Assembly: GCF_003591515.1 (NCBI RefSeq)
Contig: NZ_QZCG01000001.1
Span: 186,001-250,000 of the forward strand
Direction: 5' to 3'
DNA from: Paracoccus onubensis
Lineage (GTDB): Bacteria; Pseudomonadota; Alphaproteobacteria; Rhodobacterales; Rhodobacteraceae
Length of the DNA stretch: 64,000 nt
The position numbers and the translations under genes are program-made. This document shows, one piece after another, positions 45,221-53,559 of the stretch. Within the stretch, counting starts at the first letter, position 1. The number at the start of each line of letters is the position of its first letter. A model generated the notes under the pieces. The model made no database searches. It saw only the letters and a program-made list of their open reading frames with translations, and had not been told where the DNA came from.

Positions 45221-45838
45221 TTAGCCCAATCGTGGAGCGGAGGGCTTCGGAGACAGCAGCGTCGGGTCATTCGGGTTGAAGCTGTCGGGCATTTGCCAAT
45301 TCGGGGTTCCGCCGGCGAACAGCTTGAAGAACGCGACGGCGGTTGCGCCGCTTTTGCTGGTGTTCTCCCGGAATGACCACCAGGTCCGCAGATCGTGAAG
45401 CTCTTCCCCCGCCGATGCGATTTCGCCGTATTCCTGCTGAATCGCTGCGGCGCGGACATTCATGCAATAGATGGTGTAGCAATATCCCTCGGGCCAGAAA
45501 TGCGCCGGGTTGGCGGGATCCGGCTCGGTCGGCGGAGAAACGATCCGGCAGGGCTGCGCGTTGATCAGCTCGCGCAGCATGAGGCCGGCGGCATGGTCGA
45601 AAAAGCCGCGCCGGATTTTTTCGGAACGTGGGTTGATTTGTTCGACCTTGCGCAGCCACGAGACGAAGCATCGGGCCAGAGCCGCGTCATCGATTTCGAT
45701 CGTCGCGCCGATTTCATGGCCGATGCGATCGACAACGGCGGCGAATGAAGCGCGGAACCACCGCATGCGCCGGACGGCGACGCGGATCGGATCCGGGCTG
45801 TCGGGAAGCCTGACGGTCAGGAACGGCGTTTCAGACAT
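45221..45838 (-). CDS. Uncharacterised protein, second gene of an unrecognised pair
   Basis: A 205-residue protein I do not recognise. It is soluble (no signal peptide or membrane helix), with an N-terminal FLTVRLPDSPDPIRVAVRRM, a central EGYCYTIYCMNVRAAAIQQEYGE and a Trp/Arg-rich LRTWWSFRENTSKSGATAVAFFKLFAGG. Codon usage is like the neighbours and the frame is overlapped by eight bases with the gene upstream (45831-46514), so it is very likely real and co-translated. It is transcribed away from the DRL operon. Confidence 0.65.
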   Translation of the reverse strand: MSETPFLTVRLPDSPDPIRVAVRRMRWFRASFAAVVDRIGHEIGATIEIDDAALARCFVSWLRKVEQINPRSEKIRRGFFDHAAGLMLRELINAQPCRIVSPPTEPDPANPAHFWPEGYCYTIYCMNVRAAAIQQEYGEIASAGEELHDLRTWWSFRENTSKSGATAVAFFKLFAGGTPNWQMPDSFNPNDPTLLSPKPSAPRLG

Positions 45839-46514
45839 GGTAACGGAATTCTTTCAGCAATGCGGCAATCGCCTGACGATCACCCCGGGCCTTCAGTATA
45901 TCGTCCTGAAGCGCAAGGGACAGGGCCGTCGCCGCATCAAGTGCCTCTTGCGCGTCATCGGCGGCCTTGTCGGCCAGCATCCACAGCATCAGGCCGAAAC
46001 AGGCAAGCTGCGTGGCGTCCTCTTCGGATAGCGGTACGCCGGGATTCATCCGCAGCTCGGCAATGGCGCCATGATTCTGCATCGCGACGATCAGGGCGGT
46101 GGCGCGCTGGATATCGTTCGTTCCGCGAATCGATTCGAAGGCCATCGCTGATTTGACCTCGGAAATAAGCCAGCTATGCGCTCCCAGATTGCGCAGGGCA
46201 TGGCCAAGGGCCGCATAGGCGGCATGGGCAAAGGCCGAGGCGTTCAATGCGCCGGCCTGAAGCGCGGTCGCGGGAAGGCGGACCCTGCCGCTGTCTCCCA
46301 GCATCAGATGCGCGACTTCCTCTGCGCCATGGGCAATGCGATCGACCTGGGCAATCGCGGCGCCCGCGATCTGATCCACGGGCTTGCCGGCCCTGCTGGT
46401 GTTCTGCTGGACGATATCGCGCCCCTCGCGGGCGACATGTCTGACGATACGCAATGCGTCGCGAAGTAGTAATGCGCCGGGAAGTCCTGGGTCGGAGTGT
46501 CGTGGCAATGTCAT
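45831..46514 (-). CDS. Uncharacterised Ala-rich helical protein, first gene of an unrecognised pair
   Basis: A 227-residue protein with no recognised domain, predominantly helical and rich in Ala and Leu (LPATALQAGALNASAFAHAAYAALGHALRNLG, QALIVAMQNHGAIAELR-like segments, then LACFGLMLWMLADKAADDAQEALDAATALSLALQDDILK). No signal peptide. It is divergent from the DRL operon across a 222-base AT-rich gap and overlaps the next gene by eight bases. Conserved gene-neighbourhood analysis would tell whether it belongs to the methylerythritol/polyol locus. Confidence 0.62.
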   Translation of the reverse strand: MTLPRHSDPGLPGALLLRDALRIVRHVAREGRDIVQQNTSRAGKPVDQIAGAAIAQVDRIAHGAEEVAHLMLGDSGRVRLPATALQAGALNASAFAHAAYAALGHALRNLGAHSWLISEVKSAMAFESIRGTNDIQRATALIVAMQNHGAIAELRMNPGVPLSEEDATQLACFGLMLWMLADKAADDAQEALDAATALSLALQDDILKARGDRQAIAALLKEFRYHV

Positions 46515-46668
46515 CTCCGTCTTGATCGGGGGTTTGGCAGAGTTGCCGATGTTATCTCAGACAAGCCGCAAACATTAGGAATAATTGTATAACACCTGTT
46601 CTTCCATGGGAACGCAAAGAATCGCTCTTACCCAAGTTTTCTGTCGCAGTTTGATCTTATCGATATTA

Positions 46669-46711
46669 TTGAACATAAGTATTGACAAAATATCATAAGT
46701 GCAAATATATC
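46669..46711 (+). promoter_or_regulatory. Promoter and candidate operators of the DRL operon
   Basis: TTGACA (46682-46687), 18-base spacer, TATATC (46706-46711), in an AT-rich stretch 26 bases before the ATG. CATAAGT occurs at 46674-46680 and again at 46694-46700 (20 bases apart), flanking and overlapping the -35 and spacer. The first is within TTGAACATAAGT, which recurs as TTGAACATATGT (minus strand) upstream of gutM. Confidence 0.6.
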
Positions 46712-46736
46712 GGCATGGAACTCAGGAGGAACCACC

Positions 46737-48062
46737 ATGCCAACCAACGTCGCCTTGACCGGCCTTGCCCGTGACCTGCGTGAGCGCGGGGATAGTGGAA
46801 AACCCATTCGCGTCGGCCTTGTCGGTTCGGGTGAGATGGGCACCGATATCGTCGCGCGGGTCGCGCATATGCCGGGAATCGAGATCGGGGCGATCTCGGA
46901 ACTGAACATTCCCGCGGCCGACCGTGCGGTCGATATCGCATATCAGGAGACCGGTCATGCGCGGCAGGTAAGTGATCTCGATCAACTCAACTCAGCCATG
47001 GAAGCCGGAAAGGTCGCGACGACGGACAAGGTCGACTTGCTGCTGGAATCGGGGCTGATCGATGTCGTGGTGGATGCGACGGGCGTTCCTGCAGTCGGCG
47101 CGGAAATCGGCCTTCGCGCGATGGAGCATGGCAAGCATCTGGTGATGATGAATGTCGAGGCGGATGTGACCATCGGCGCATATCTGCGGGCCGAGGCCGA
47201 ACGTCTGGGTGTGGTCTATACGCTGGGCGCGGGCGACGAGCCCTCATCCTGCATGGAACTGATCGAATTCGTGTCCGCCATGGGGCACCGGATCGTGTCG
47301 GCGGGCAAGGGCAAGAACAATCCGCTGAATATCGATGCCGTCCCGGCGGAATACGAAGCCGAGGCCAAGCGCCGCAACATGAATCCCCGGATGCTGGTGG
47401 AATTCGTGGATGGCTCGAAAACCATGGTCGAGATGGCCGCCATCGCCAATGCCACCGGGTTGATCCCCGACAAGCCGGGAATGCATGGTCCGGCCTGCTC
47501 GCGCGATGAACTGTCCAAGGTGCTGGTTCCCGAAAGCGATGGCGGGTTGCTGTCTTCGGGTGAAGGCCGCGTGGATTACACCATCGGCAAGGGGGTCGCC
47601 CCCGGTGTGTTCGTGGTCGCCGAAATGGGCCATCCGCGTATCCGCGAACGCATGGAAGATCTGAAGATGGGTGAGGGTCCGTATTTCACCTTTTTCCGCC
47701 CCTATCACCTGACCTCGCTGGAGGTGCCGCTTAGCTGTGCCCGTGCGGTGCTTTACGGCAAGGCCGATATGGTCCCCATGCCGCGCCCGGTGGCCGAGGT
47801 CTGTGCGGTGGCCAAGAAGGATATGCAGCCCGGAGAGAGACTCGATCAGATCGGCGAATATTGCTATCGCGCATGGATCATGACCTCGGAACAGGCCCGC
47901 GATGGGCAGGCTATCCCCTGCGGTCTGCTGGCCGGGGCAGTCGTGACGGCGCCGATCCGCAAGGGCGAGCTGATCACCTATGCCAACGCATCCGTTCCTG
48001 CCGACAGCCGCATCGCGGCGCTGCGCGCCCGTCAGGACGACATGCTGCTTGCCACAGCCTGA
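46737..48062 (+). CDS. SAF-domain NAD(P)-dependent oxidoreductase, DXR-like (DRL, type II DXP reductoisomerase) family
   Basis: A 441-residue protein. The N-terminal Rossmann domain begins RVGLVGSGEMGTDIVARV (about residues 25-42) and resembles homoserine dehydrogenase; the central catalytic domain contains AGDEPSSCMELIEFVSAMGHRIV and SAGKGKNNPLN; a SAF domain occupies about residues 357-420 (AKKDMQPGERLDQIGEY, RKGELITYANAS). This layout is that of DRL, which replaces DXR in Brucella by interconverting DXP and 2-C-methylerythritol 4-phosphate. In this operon, with acetoin-dehydrogenase-like subunits and a glucitol-type PTS, the oxidative direction is more likely. The start follows AGGAGGA. 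Family membership is from my recognition of the architecture; other SAF oxidoreductases act on other branched sugars. Confidence 0.78.
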   Translation: MPTNVALTGLARDLRERGDSGKPIRVGLVGSGEMGTDIVARVAHMPGIEIGAISELNIPAADRAVDIAYQETGHARQVSDLDQLNSAMEAGKVATTDKVDLLLESGLIDVVVDATGVPAVGAEIGLRAMEHGKHLVMMNVEADVTIGAYLRAEAERLGVVYTLGAGDEPSSCMELIEFVSAMGHRIVSAGKGKNNPLNIDAVPAEYEAEAKRRNMNPRMLVEFVDGSKTMVEMAAIANATGLIPDKPGMHGPACSRDELSKVLVPESDGGLLSSGEGRVDYTIGKGVAPGVFVVAEMGHPRIRERMEDLKMGEGPYFTFFRPYHLTSLEVPLSCARAVLYGKADMVPMPRPVAEVCAVAKKDMQPGERLDQIGEYCYRAWIMTSEQARDGQAIPCGLLAGAVVTAPIRKGELITYANASVPADSRIAALRARQDDMLLATA

Positions 48063-48074
48063 GGATCCAGCCCG

Positions 48075-49076
48075 ATGAGTGATGACAACCGTCCCTTCGC
48101 CATCCGCAAATATGACGCGGCACGGCTGCGCGACGCCTTGCGCAAGATGTATCTGATCCGGTTCTTCGAGGAAGGCGCCGAAGACAGCTATATGCGCGGC
48201 CTGATCCACGGCACCATGCATCTGTCCATCGGGCAGGAGGCATCTGCGGTTGCCTCGTGCATCGGGCTGACCGATGAGGACAAGATCACCTCGACCCATC
48301 GGGGCCACGGGCATTGCATTTCCAAGGGGGCCGAAGTCGGACGCATGTTCGCGGAATTCTTTGGCAAGGAAGAAGGCTATTGCCATGGACGTGGCGGCTC
48401 GATGCATATTGCCGATGTGACCAAGGGCAATCTTGGCGCGAATGGCATCGTCGGTGGCGGGCTGCCTATTGCCGTGGGCGCGGGGCTGACGGCCAAACGG
48501 CTGAACACGGGCGCGGTCGCGATCTGCTTTTTCGGCGATGGCGCGAATAACGAAGGCGCGTTTCACGAAGCACTGAACATGGCGGCGATCTGGAAACTGC
48601 CGGTCGTGTTCATCTGTGAGAACAACAAATACGGCATGTCCACCTCGACCGAGCGTTCGACTGCCGTGAAGAATATCGCCGAACGCGCGGTGGCCTATGC
48701 GATGCCGGGGCATACCGTGGATGGCAATGATTTCTCGGCGGTGGCGGAAACCGTGGAAACGGCGATTGCCCGTGCCCGCGCCGGAGAGGGGCCAAGCCTG
48801 ATCGAGAACCTGACCTATCGCTGGCGCGGTCATTCGAAATCGGACCGCAACCGGTATCGGACCAAGCAGGAAATCGACGAATGGATCGCCAGGGATCCGA
48901 TCCAGCGTTTCCGGAAAGAGCTGATCGAACACGCTATCCTTGACGAAAGCGAGGCGGAAAAGGTCGCAACCGAAGCGCGGCAGGAGGTCGAGGCCGGGAT
49001 CGAGTTTGCCAAATCGGGTACCGCGCCGCGTGTCTCGGACCTTGCCAGATATGTCTATGCAGAGGAAAACGCATGA
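48075..49076 (+). CDS. TPP-dependent dehydrogenase E1 alpha subunit, acetoin dehydrogenase (AcoA)-like
   Basis: A 333-residue E1 alpha subunit. Thiamine-diphosphate motif [31 protein letters not shown] at about residues 154-184; catalytic loop His in [14 protein letters not shown]; the phosphorylation-loop region is [16 protein letters not shown]. Closest by eye to AcoA-type acetoin dehydrogenase rather than pyruvate dehydrogenase. It would cleave an acetoin-like alpha-hydroxymethylketone and pass the acetyl group to the lipoyl E2. It starts 12 bases after the DRL gene and overlaps the E1 beta gene (ATGA). Confidence 0.92.
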   Translation: MSDDNRPFAIRKYDAARLRDALRKMYLIRFFEEGAEDSYMRGLIHGTMHLSIGQEASAVASCIGLTDEDKITSTHRGHGHCISKGAEVGRMFAEFFGKEEGYCHGRGGSMHIADVTKGNLGANGIVGGGLPIAVGAGLTAKRLNTGAVAICFFGDGANNEGAFHEALNMAAIWKLPVVFICENNKYGMSTSTERSTAVKNIAERAVAYAMPGHTVDGNDFSAVAETVETAIARARAGEGPSLIENLTYRWRGHSKSDRNRYRTKQEIDEWIARDPIQRFRKELIEHAILDESEAEKVATEARQEVEAGIEFAKSGTAPRVSDLARYVYAEENA

Positions 49077-50092
49077 ACGCCCCCACCAGGCAACCCGACG
49101 CGGATATCCGGGAACTCAGCTATTCCGAGGCGATCCGCGAAGCGATGGGACTGGCCCTTGAACGCGATGAGCGCGTCGTGCTGATGGGCGAGGATATCGG
49201 CGTCTATGGTGGGGCTTTTCAGGTGACCGGCGATCTGGTTGAACGTTTCGGCGCCGACCGGGTGATGGATACGCCCATCTCCGAACTGGGCGGGGCCGGT
49301 GTGGCTGTGGGTGCGGCACTGACGGGGCTTCGTCCGATCTATGAATTCCAGTTCTCGGATTTCGCCGCATTGGCCATGGAACAGATCGTCAATCAGGCCG
49401 CCAAAATGCGCTATATGCTGGGCGGCGAGGCTTCGGTGCCGGTGGTCTTCCGGATGCCTGCCGGTTCCGGAACCGGGGCGGCGGCGCAGCATAGCCAAAG
49501 CTTCGAGGCATGGTTCGGTCATGTGCCGGGGCTGAAGGTCGTCCAGCCCTCGACCCCCGAGGATGCCAAGGGGTTGTTGCTGGCGGCGCTTGAGGATCCG
49601 GACCCGGTCGTCATGTTCGAGCATAAGCTGCTTTACAAGATGAAGGGTCATGTTCCCGAGGGCTGGTATACAACGCCGATTGGTAAATCCGCCATACGGC
49701 GTCACGGCAAGGATGTGACGATCGTCGCCTCGGCGATCATGGTTCACCGGGCACTGGCCGCCGCCGAGAAACTGGCCGGGGAAGGGATTGAGGTTGAAAT
49801 CATCGATCTGCGCTCGGTCCGGCCCATCGATGGCGACGCCATTATCGGCAGCGTCAAGAAAACCGGCAGGCTTCTTTGCGTCTATGAAGGGGTTCGCACG
49901 CTTGGGATCGGCGCCGAGATCTCGGCGATGATCGCGGAAAGCGAAGCGTTCGATTTTCTGGATGCGCCGGTTCTGCGGCTTGGCGGGGCGGAAGCGCCGA
50001 TCCCCTATAACCCGGATCTGGAAAAGGCCGCCGTTCCCCAGATTCCCGATATCGAGTCTGCCGCGCGCCGTCTTGCCCGCCGGGAGGTCTGA
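49073..50092 (+). CDS. TPP-dependent dehydrogenase E1 beta subunit, acetoin dehydrogenase (AcoB)-like
   Basis: A 339-residue E1 beta subunit with transketolase pyrimidine and C-terminal domains: [86 protein letters not shown] and [17 protein letters not shown]. It pairs with E1 alpha to form the alpha2beta2 E1 component. Overlaps E1 alpha by four bases; the E2 gene begins two bases after its stop. Confidence 0.93.
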   Translation: MNAPTRQPDADIRELSYSEAIREAMGLALERDERVVLMGEDIGVYGGAFQVTGDLVERFGADRVMDTPISELGGAGVAVGAALTGLRPIYEFQFSDFAALAMEQIVNQAAKMRYMLGGEASVPVVFRMPAGSGTGAAAQHSQSFEAWFGHVPGLKVVQPSTPEDAKGLLLAALEDPDPVVMFEHKLLYKMKGHVPEGWYTTPIGKSAIRRHGKDVTIVASAIMVHRALAAAEKLAGEGIEVEIIDLRSVRPIDGDAIIGSVKKTGRLLCVYEGVRTLGIGAEISAMIAESEAFDFLDAPVLRLGGAEAPIPYNPDLEKAAVPQIPDIESAARRLARREV

Positions 50093-50093
50093 T

Positions 50094-51473
50094 ATGCCGA
50101 CCGAAGTCATCCTGCCCAAGGTGGATATGGATATGGACGCCGGGTTGCTGGCGCAATGGCATGTCGCGACCGGCGAACATGTCGAGAAAGGGGCGGCGCT
50201 TTTCGATATCGAGACCGACAAGGCCGCGATGGAGGTTGAAGCCCCTGCCTCGGGGATCGTCGGCCATATCGTGGCAGAGGCGGGCAGCCGGATTCCCGTT
50301 GGTCAGGTCGTGGCGTGGATCTATGCGGAAAACGAAGAGATTCCCGATCTGCCTCCGGGTGGGACGATTTCCGGGGATACCGGTGCCGCCGAACAAGAAG
50401 CCGGACGGAACGAGGTTGCGGAAGTTCCGCAGCCAACGGCTCCTGCCGCCCGGGGTTCCGATGAAGCGGGCGCGGAAAATGATTCCGGCAGCCCGCGTCC
50501 TCGCGCGACCCCTGCGGCGCGGGCTGCCGCCCGGAAAAGCGGCGTGGATCTCGGCCGGGTGGCGGGATCGGGTCCCAAAGGGCGCATACAGGCCGATGAC
50601 GTGATGCGCCAGCAGCCGGTCTCCTCAGGACCTGCCGCCGTCGCTGGCCTTTCCGAAGCCGCGCCGCCGGTCGACTGGGCGGAAAATCAGCGTCCGCTTG
50701 CCATGACCCGCAGGAAGGGCCGCGCGAAAGGTCATCCCATCCTGCTGATCCACGGTTTCGCAGCCGATGCCTCCGGATGGGCACCGCTTGAAAAGGCTCT
50801 GGGGGATGCGCGCGAGATCATCCGGATCGAATTGCCCTGCCACGGGCGCTCGCCGCTGGTCAGGATAGGATCGTTCCGCGAATTCACCCGTATGATGGTC
50901 CGGGCATTCGACGATCTGGATGTCGCGCAACTGCATCTGGTCGGCCATTCTCTGGGTGGCGCGGTTGCCGCCGCTATCGCCGATATTCGTCCGCGCCGGA
51001 TCGCCAGCCTGTCGCTGATCTCGCCTGCCGGGCTGGGGCCTGAGATAGACGGCGCCACGCTGTATGGAATCGCCCGCGCGACGCGGACCGACAGTCTTGC
51101 CCCGTGGTTGAAACGGCTCGCTGCGCGCCCGGACGCAATCAGTCATGATTTCGCGAAAGCCGCGATGATGGCGAGGATGGAGCCGGAATTGCGTGCCGCA
51201 CAAGTGGAGCTGGCCGATATGCTGTTCCCGGATGGCACGCAATCCTTCGATCTGTCCGCCGCGATGGCCCGTGTGGATACGCCTTTCAAGATTGTCTGGG
51301 GCAGGCAGGACCGGATTCTGCCGTGGCGGCACGCCTTGCGCGCGCCTGACGTCGCGGGGCTGCATTTGCTGGACAAGGCGGGGCATATTCCGCATATAGA
51401 ACGCCCAGAAGCCGTTGCTCTTCCGTTGCTTGAGAATTTTCGGACGGGAGAGATTCCGGTACAGCAGAGATAA
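50094..51473 (+). CDS. E2 component with lipoyl domain, E3-binding domain and alpha/beta-hydrolase catalytic domain (AcoC-like)
   Basis: A 459-residue three-part protein. Residues 1-80: biotinyl/lipoyl domain with the lipoyl Lys43 in DIETDKAAMEVEAP. Residues 136-170: peripheral subunit-binding domain (ATPAARAAARKSGVDLGRV, GSGPKGRI). From about residue 213: alpha/beta hydrolase with oxyanion segment LLIHGFAADASGW, nucleophile Ser286 in VGHSLGGA, Asp in WGRQDRILP and His in KAGHIPHIERP. This fusion, instead of the usual chloramphenicol-acetyltransferase-like E2 core, is the hallmark of AcoC of acetoin dehydrogenase. The start ATG follows GGGAGGT. No E3 (dihydrolipoyl dehydrogenase) gene is linked, so E3 must come from elsewhere in the genome. 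Confidence 0.92.
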   Translation: MPTEVILPKVDMDMDAGLLAQWHVATGEHVEKGAALFDIETDKAAMEVEAPASGIVGHIVAEAGSRIPVGQVVAWIYAENEEIPDLPPGGTISGDTGAAEQEAGRNEVAEVPQPTAPAARGSDEAGAENDSGSPRPRATPAARAAARKSGVDLGRVAGSGPKGRIQADDVMRQQPVSSGPAAVAGLSEAAPPVDWAENQRPLAMTRRKGRAKGHPILLIHGFAADASGWAPLEKALGDAREIIRIELPCHGRSPLVRIGSFREFTRMMVRAFDDLDVAQLHLVGHSLGGAVAAAIADIRPRRIASLSLISPAGLGPEIDGATLYGIARATRTDSLAPWLKRLAARPDAISHDFAKAAMMARMEPELRAAQVELADMLFPDGTQSFDLSAAMARVDTPFKIVWGRQDRILPWRHALRAPDVAGLHLLDKAGHIPHIERPEAVALPLLENFRTGEIPVQQR

Positions 51474-51475
51474 GA

Positions 51476-52462
51476 ATGGCACAGAACAGAACCGCTCGCG
51501 CAGCTCAGACGGCAGGAAGGACATCCGAACTTGACAGGCTGCGCTCGCGGGCGGTCTGGCTGTATTATGCCGAGGGAATGAAACAATCCGAGATCGCGGA
51601 TGTTCTTGGCATGACGCGTGTCAGTATCGTCAGGCTGCTTGCCGATGCCCGGCGCCGCAACGAAGTGCGCGTCACGATCTCGTCGCCGCTGGCTGAATTC
51701 GCGCAGGCCGAAATGGAACTGCGGGAGCGTTACGGGATAGGCGAGGTCATTCTTGCGCCGGTTCACGAGGAAGACGCCGATCCGACGCTGACGATTGCGG
51801 CGATTGCGGGGGCGTTCATTTCCTCACGTGTGGGCGACGGGATGACTGTCGGGGTCGGCTGGGGCCGGACCCTGCATTCGACCCTGCCATTCATCGAGGG
51901 CCGCACAGTCGAAAACCTGCGGGTGATCTCGCTGCTGGGCGGAATCTCGCAGGCCCGGCGGTTCAATCCCGCCGAATTCGCCTGGCAGTTCGCCGAACTG
52001 TTTCAGGGAGAAGGCTACCTGATCCCCGCGCCTGCTCTGGTTGACAGCCCCGAGACCCGCCATGCGCTGCTGGAGCGGTGTGGGCTGGCGTCGATCTTCG
52101 AGATGGCTGACAAGCTGGATCTTGCGCTGCTGTCCACCGGCGGTATCGCCCAGTTGGAGACCTCTTACCGGACCGGGCATCTGTCCGAAGCCGATCGCCA
52201 GAGCCTGATCGAGCATGGCGCGGTCGGGGATGTGCTGTATAATTTCATCGACAGCAACGGAAATACCATCGATCATCCGGTGAATAACCGCGCGATATCC
52301 GCCAAGCTGGAACGGCTTCGGAATGCGCGTGAACGGGTTCTGCTTTCCGGTGGCCGTGACAAATATCGGGTCATGAGGGCGGCGATCAAGGCGCTGAGCC
52401 CGACCGTTCTCATCACCGATGAATTCACCGCGCGATCGCTTCTTTCCGATCCGGAGGAATAG
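51476..52462 (+). CDS. SorC/DeoR-type sugar-binding transcriptional regulator (DRL/PTS locus)
   Basis: A 328-residue SorC-family regulator: helix-turn-helix SRAVWLYYAEGMKQSEIADVLGMTRVSIVRLLADARRR (about residues 23-60), sensor domain with VGVGWGRTLHSTLPFIEGR, VISLLGGISQARRFNPAEFAWQFAEL and HGAVGDVLYNFIDSNGNTIDHPVNNRAI. It is paralogous to the SorC protein of the neighbouring polyol locus. It starts two bases after the E2 gene stop, so it is in the DRL operon and probably senses a phosphorylated intermediate such as methylerythritol phosphate or DXP. TTGAACATAWGT sites upstream of the DRL, HAD and gutM transcription units are the candidate operators. Confidence 0.92.
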   Translation: MAQNRTARAAQTAGRTSELDRLRSRAVWLYYAEGMKQSEIADVLGMTRVSIVRLLADARRRNEVRVTISSPLAEFAQAEMELRERYGIGEVILAPVHEEDADPTLTIAAIAGAFISSRVGDGMTVGVGWGRTLHSTLPFIEGRTVENLRVISLLGGISQARRFNPAEFAWQFAELFQGEGYLIPAPALVDSPETRHALLERCGLASIFEMADKLDLALLSTGGIAQLETSYRTGHLSEADRQSLIEHGAVGDVLYNFIDSNGNTIDHPVNNRAISAKLERLRNARERVLLSGGRDKYRVMRAAIKALSPTVLITDEFTARSLLSDPEE

Positions 52463-52519
52463 GCGAAAGCAGCCTTTCCAGATGGTGGATCAAAGAATAT
52501 CGGCCCAGGCCACCGCTTG

Positions 52520-53179
52520 TCAGGATCGTATTCCGCGCTTCAGGAAGCTTTCGGCGGCATGCCAGTCCTGAATGATTTCCCTGGCGCCCGCCGCGCGCAG
52601 CTTGCTGTCATGCCCGCGTGGTAAATGCTCGCCGCCGATATAGCCGATTGGCGTCATGCCCGCCGCCACCGCTGCTGTGACGCCAGCAACGGAATCCTCG
52701 AATACGACGCAATCACCGGGATCGACGCCCAGCCTTTCCGCCGCAAGCAGGAACAGATCCGGAGCCGGCTTGCCATTGGCGACCATGCTTGACGAAAAGA
52801 TGCGGCCGTCGAACCGGTCAAGGATTCCTGCGGTTGCCAGCGACAGCCGGATCCTTGGCACATCCGAGGATGACGCGACGCAATAGGGCAGATCCAGCCG
52901 ATCCATGAAGGTGGTCAGGCCGGGAGTATGCCGGACCTTCTGCCCAAGCAGCGAAAGGATTTCCTCAGTCAGCTCGCCGCTGGCTTCGGCGGGAAGAAGC
53001 CCGCCTTCCTCTCCGCGCAGATTTGCCAGAATATCGGTTTGTTTCATTCCGAGCATTGCCGAAAATGCCTTGGGCGCGATTGTAAGCCCATGCCGCGCAT
53101 AGACCCGTTTATACGCAATCGCCGTCAGCGTTTCACTGTTGACCAGAACCCCGTCGCAATCAAAAATTATGGCTTTCAT
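52520..53179 (-). CDS. HAD-superfamily sugar-phosphate phosphatase/mutase (beta-phosphoglucomutase-like)
   Basis: A 219-residue HAD hydrolase of subfamily IA. Motif I FDCDGVLVNSE (nucleophile Asp8), motif II VASSSDVPR, motif III Lys in ANGKPAPDLFL, motif IV VVFEDSVAGVTAAVAAGM; the cap domain is helical, as in YniC/GPP-type phosphatases. I start at the ATG at 53179; the frame continues far upstream without family similarity. It is transcribed opposite to the flanking operons and lies between them. A housekeeping role, such as removing surplus polyol phosphate, is likely but unproven. Confidence 0.9.
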   Translation of the reverse strand: MKAIIFDCDGVLVNSETLTAIAYKRVYARHGLTIAPKAFSAMLGMKQTDILANLRGEEGGLLPAEASGELTEEILSLLGQKVRHTPGLTTFMDRLDLPYCVASSSDVPRIRLSLATAGILDRFDGRIFSSSMVANGKPAPDLFLLAAERLGVDPGDCVVFEDSVAGVTAAVAAGMTPIGYIGGEHLPRGHDSKLRAAGAREIIQDWHAAESFLKRGIRS

Positions 53180-53559
53180 CAGTTGCTTATGACCTTGTTT
53201 CAGTGGTTTTCCGCGTGGGGCGTGCAGGCGATCCGGGATGTGGTATCCGGGTTGCGTGGGGATCGGATATCGGAACTTATGATTCATTTGATTATCATAT
53301 GTTATAATTCTGCACAATGACGATCACATTGATTCGGTGTGATAACCCGGTTCCGCAGATGGCCAGATCATCAGTGCCCCGCATTGCCGCTATGTCACAG
53401 GAGTGCTTCTGGTGGCGAATGGTTGAGATTACCCCGCCATCAGGATGGATCCGGTGTTTCGAGTTGAAGACGGGAATATCTGCTTGATCCCTTAATTCGG
53501 AACTTCTTGACAATAAATATTACATATGTTCAAACCTGAGAAAATGGGAGGGGGTATCA
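53180..53559. promoter_or_regulatory. AT-rich divergent control region between the HAD and gutM genes
   Basis: 380 non-coding bases. CATATGTTATAA at 53296-53307 and CATATGTTCAA at 53523-53533 share the core AACATATG (complement) with TTGAACATAAGT in the DRL promoter. TTGACA at 53507-53512 is a -35 candidate for gutM, but I see no convincing -10 at 16-18 bases. GGGAGGGGG precedes the gutM ATG. No gene is visible in the region. Confidence 0.5.

Noticed and set aside
46737..48062. Calling the SAF oxidoreductase a homoserine dehydrogenase
   Set aside because: Only the nucleotide-binding half resembles homoserine dehydrogenase; the C-terminal SAF domain and operon context point to the DRL group.
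47244..48932. 562-codon minus-strand frame across the DRL and E1 alpha genes
   Set aside because: Antisense shadow; both sense genes have clear motifs, overlaps and ribosome sites.
49073..51473. Calling the E1/E2 genes pyruvate dehydrogenase
   Set aside because: The E2 has an alpha/beta-hydrolase core instead of the acyltransferase core, no E3 is linked, and E1 is alpha/beta split of the AcoAB type.
53507..53535. Complete sigma-70 promoter for gutM starting at TTGACA
   Set aside because: No acceptable -10 hexamer lies 16-18 bases downstream, so only the -35-like element and the operator-like motif are reported.
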